From Spirochaetota bacterium (lineage in GTDB: Bacteria > Spirochaetota > Spirochaetia > Sphaerochaetales > Sphaerochaetaceae): a DNA stretch of 64,000 nt. The position numbers and the translations under genes were made by a program. The DNA is taken from positions 62,001 to 126,000 of the forward strand of contig JAEXDQ010000036.1 in the NCBI GenBank assembly GCA_023401595.1, in the 5' to 3' direction. The first letter of the stretch is position 1. Each line of letters begins with the position of its first letter. Below the pieces are notes generated by a model. It did not search any database and was not told the DNA's origin. It saw only the letters and a list, made by a program, of their open reading frames with translations. Shown one piece after another: positions 62,687 through 64,000 of the stretch.

Positions 62687-64000
62687 TCATGAAGGCATGG
62701 CGGGTGAAACGGCCTCGCCCCCGAAAGTCTCCGTCAAGGAAACAAACAAGTCTTCCCAGACGCTTCCCCTGCGGTAGAACACCGGCGGACAGCCAAGCGG
62801 CGCGGCTATGAGGTGGTATCCCCCGGGGAAATCCTCGCCGGTGAACAAGTGCGTCCATCGGTCGTCAGGAAGCAGTACGCCTCGGGAATCGGCAGGCTCC
62901 AGCATCGGCGCGACGAGCAGCTCCCTCCCGAGCAGGTAAGCGTCCTTGCAACCATAGAACGATTCCTCGGGATAATGGAGGAACACCGGACGCATGACGG
63001 GAAGCCCCTCCCGAGCGTTCAGAGAGACCAACTCCTTGAGATACGGTTTCAACGCCACATGGACCGCCGTCATTCTGGTAAAATGCGCGACAGTCCCCTC
63101 GTCTCCGTCGAACTGCCAGTTCTCCTTCGGACGATTCCCCTCATGGGTGCGCATCAACGGCGTGAACGCAGAGAACTCACACCACCGGAGCAACAGCTCT
63201 TTCGTCCGCGACATGCCGTAGAGCGTCGTGTAGCCACCGATATCACTATGGCACAAGCCCATTCCCGACATGGCCAGCGACAACGCGCCCGTCAAAGCGG
63301 ACGGCAACCCGTCGTCCTCGGACCAATCCACATTCTGATCCCCTCCCCACATCATCGGGCAGGCAGCAAGACTTCTGGCGTTCCCGGCCCGCATGAAATA
63401 GAGTATCTCATCCTCCATACCGGCCGACGCCACGGCGTCATGGTTTACCTGTGCCCACAGTCCCGGCCAGGCGTTGTGCATCAGCATGGGGGAACTACCG
63501 TCTGCCAGAACGCAGTCCGTGGGAAGATACTCGCCGAAATCGGCCATCCAGCCGGACAATCCGAAATCGATCATCTCACGCCTGATGACCTCCTGGTACC
63601 AACGACGGGCCTCCGGCCTGGTGAAATCGACGATACCGGCATAGAACTCCCCGAAATCGACGAGATAGACATCGCCGGTCACGGTCAACGCCAGATATCC
63701 GGCGACCTTGGCCTCCTCGAACAACGGATACCCCTCCAGAACATACGGGTTGATATATCCGAGGAAGCGAACTCCTTGTCGCCGCAGGTCCCCCATCGCC
63801 GAATCCAGACCAGGATACAGGGAGGAGTCCCATTGCCAGTTCCACCGGAGCCGCTTGCCGAACGAAGTAAGCTTCTCCCCTTCCCAGTCCTGAGCCCATA
63901 TCCCGCAGACGGCCATACCCGCCGCCCGCATCGCGCCAAGCTTGCGCAAGCACGTCTCGGTACCGCCTTGGATACCGAGAATCACCCCGTCGTAGCACCA
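62687..64000 (-). CDS. yihQ: GH31 sulfoquinovosidase (YihQ-like), partial
   Basis: The 5' end lies beyond the window; 437 residues are visible. Similarity to E. coli YihQ is high throughout: DGVILGIQGGTETC, GIWAQDW, TSFGKRLRWNW, GWMADFGEYLPTD (nucleophile Asp), WGGDQNVDWS (acid/base Asp), LSLAMSGMGLCHSDIGGYTTL, FTPLMRTHEGNRPKENWQFDGD and PLGCPPVFYRRGS. The Gln, Arg and Trp that bind the sulfonate in YihQ (IWAQDW, GKR..W) are kept. It would release sulfoquinovose from plant and algal sulfolipid glycerides. A plain alpha-glucosidase is the alternative. Confidence 0.9.
   Translation of the reverse strand, partial: WCYDGVILGIQGGTETCLRKLGAMRAAGMAVCGIWAQDWEGEKLTSFGKRLRWNWQWDSSLYPGLDSAMGDLRRQGVRFLGYINPYVLEGYPLFEEAKVAGYLALTVTGDVYLVDFGEFYAGIVDFTRPEARRWYQEVIRREMIDFGLSGWMADFGEYLPTDCVLADGSSPMLMHNAWPGLWAQVNHDAVASAGMEDEILYFMRAGNARSLAACPMMWGGDQNVDWSEDDGLPSALTGALSLAMSGMGLCHSDIGGYTTLYGMSRTKELLLRWCEFSAFTPLMRTHEGNRPKENWQFDGDEGTVAHFTRMTAVHVALKPYLKELVSLNAREGLPVMRPVFLHYPEESFYGCKDAYLLGRELLVAPMLEPADSRGVLLPDDRWTHLFTGEDFPGGYHLIAAPLGCPPVFYRRGSVWEDLFVSLTETFGGEAVSPAMPS

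Overview
The window is a moderately GC-rich, densely coded bacterial chromosome segment. I see no rRNA, tRNA, CRISPR array or insertion sequence. Gene content points to a spirochaete of the Sphaerochaeta type, which is an inference rather than proof. Supporting signs are several solute-binding proteins whose signal peptides end in A-x-A followed by a G-G/N-G-x-K-E stretch instead of a lipobox cysteine, a Bmp/PnrA-type nucleoside importer, a type III glutamine synthetase, a fused MetG with a C-terminal tRNA-binding domain, HflKC, and a spirochaete-like 29-residue basic ribosomal-type protein.

Layout. 1-5 kb: a partial sugar-binding protein behind a 17-bp palindrome, a three-gene membrane-protein cassette (DUF454, unknown, DUF4491), then catalase with a PerR/Fur regulator and an unannotated 29-codon gene with its own promoter, leader hairpin and terminator. 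5-14 kb: MurD overlapping tail to tail with a FemAB-type aminoacyltransferase, MetG, and a large surface protein (zinc metalloprotease plus autotransporter) split in two frames at a run of eight G. 14-20 kb: HflK-HflC, a HAD phosphatase, a YbaY-like lipoprotein and an ABC-2 exporter. 20-27 kb: ArgG, then a nucleoside-type ABC importer and its Bmp binding protein. 28-35 kb: a flavodoxin-ferredoxin protein, ArsR, a beta-hydroxyacid dehydrogenase, citrate synthase, a HAD hydrolase and a MerR-controlled flavodoxin/aldo-keto reductase/merR operon. 35-40 kb: acn-icd, an MFS carrier and a small PAP2-like protein. 40-47.5 kb: two paralogous amino-acid-binding proteins flanking an EF-hand alpha/beta hydrolase lipoprotein, a Gfo/Idh oxidoreductase, and a permease-ATPase pair. 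48-56 kb: UPF0316, a haemolysin III-like protein, CcdA-TlpA, an RNA m5C methyltransferase, a DUF362 ferredoxin protein, COG2426 and a UvrD/PcrA helicase. 56-64 kb: glutamine synthetase III, a GNAT-YoaP protein, a GH13 glucosidase, GtrA, an ATC-hydrolase-like protein and a partial sulfoquinovosidase (YihQ).

How the genes fit together. Citrate synthase, aconitase and an isocitrate dehydrogenase with NAD-type residues form an oxidative branch to 2-oxoglutarate. GlnN, ArgG and the amino-acid importer use that nitrogen and carbon. ARG-box-like 14-mers lie before argG, both binding-protein genes and the permease operon, suggesting one arginine regulon. The sugar-binding protein, GH13 glucosidase and sulfoquinovosidase point to saprophytic sugar use.

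Strongest leads: the G8 frameshift in the metalloprotease autotransporter (possible phase variation), the 29-codon gene, a set of promoters whose -10 box lies 6-9 nt before the ATG (leaderless mRNAs), the sulfoquinovosidase, the EF-hand insertion in an alpha/beta hydrolase, and locus-specific tandem repeats in many intergenic gaps.
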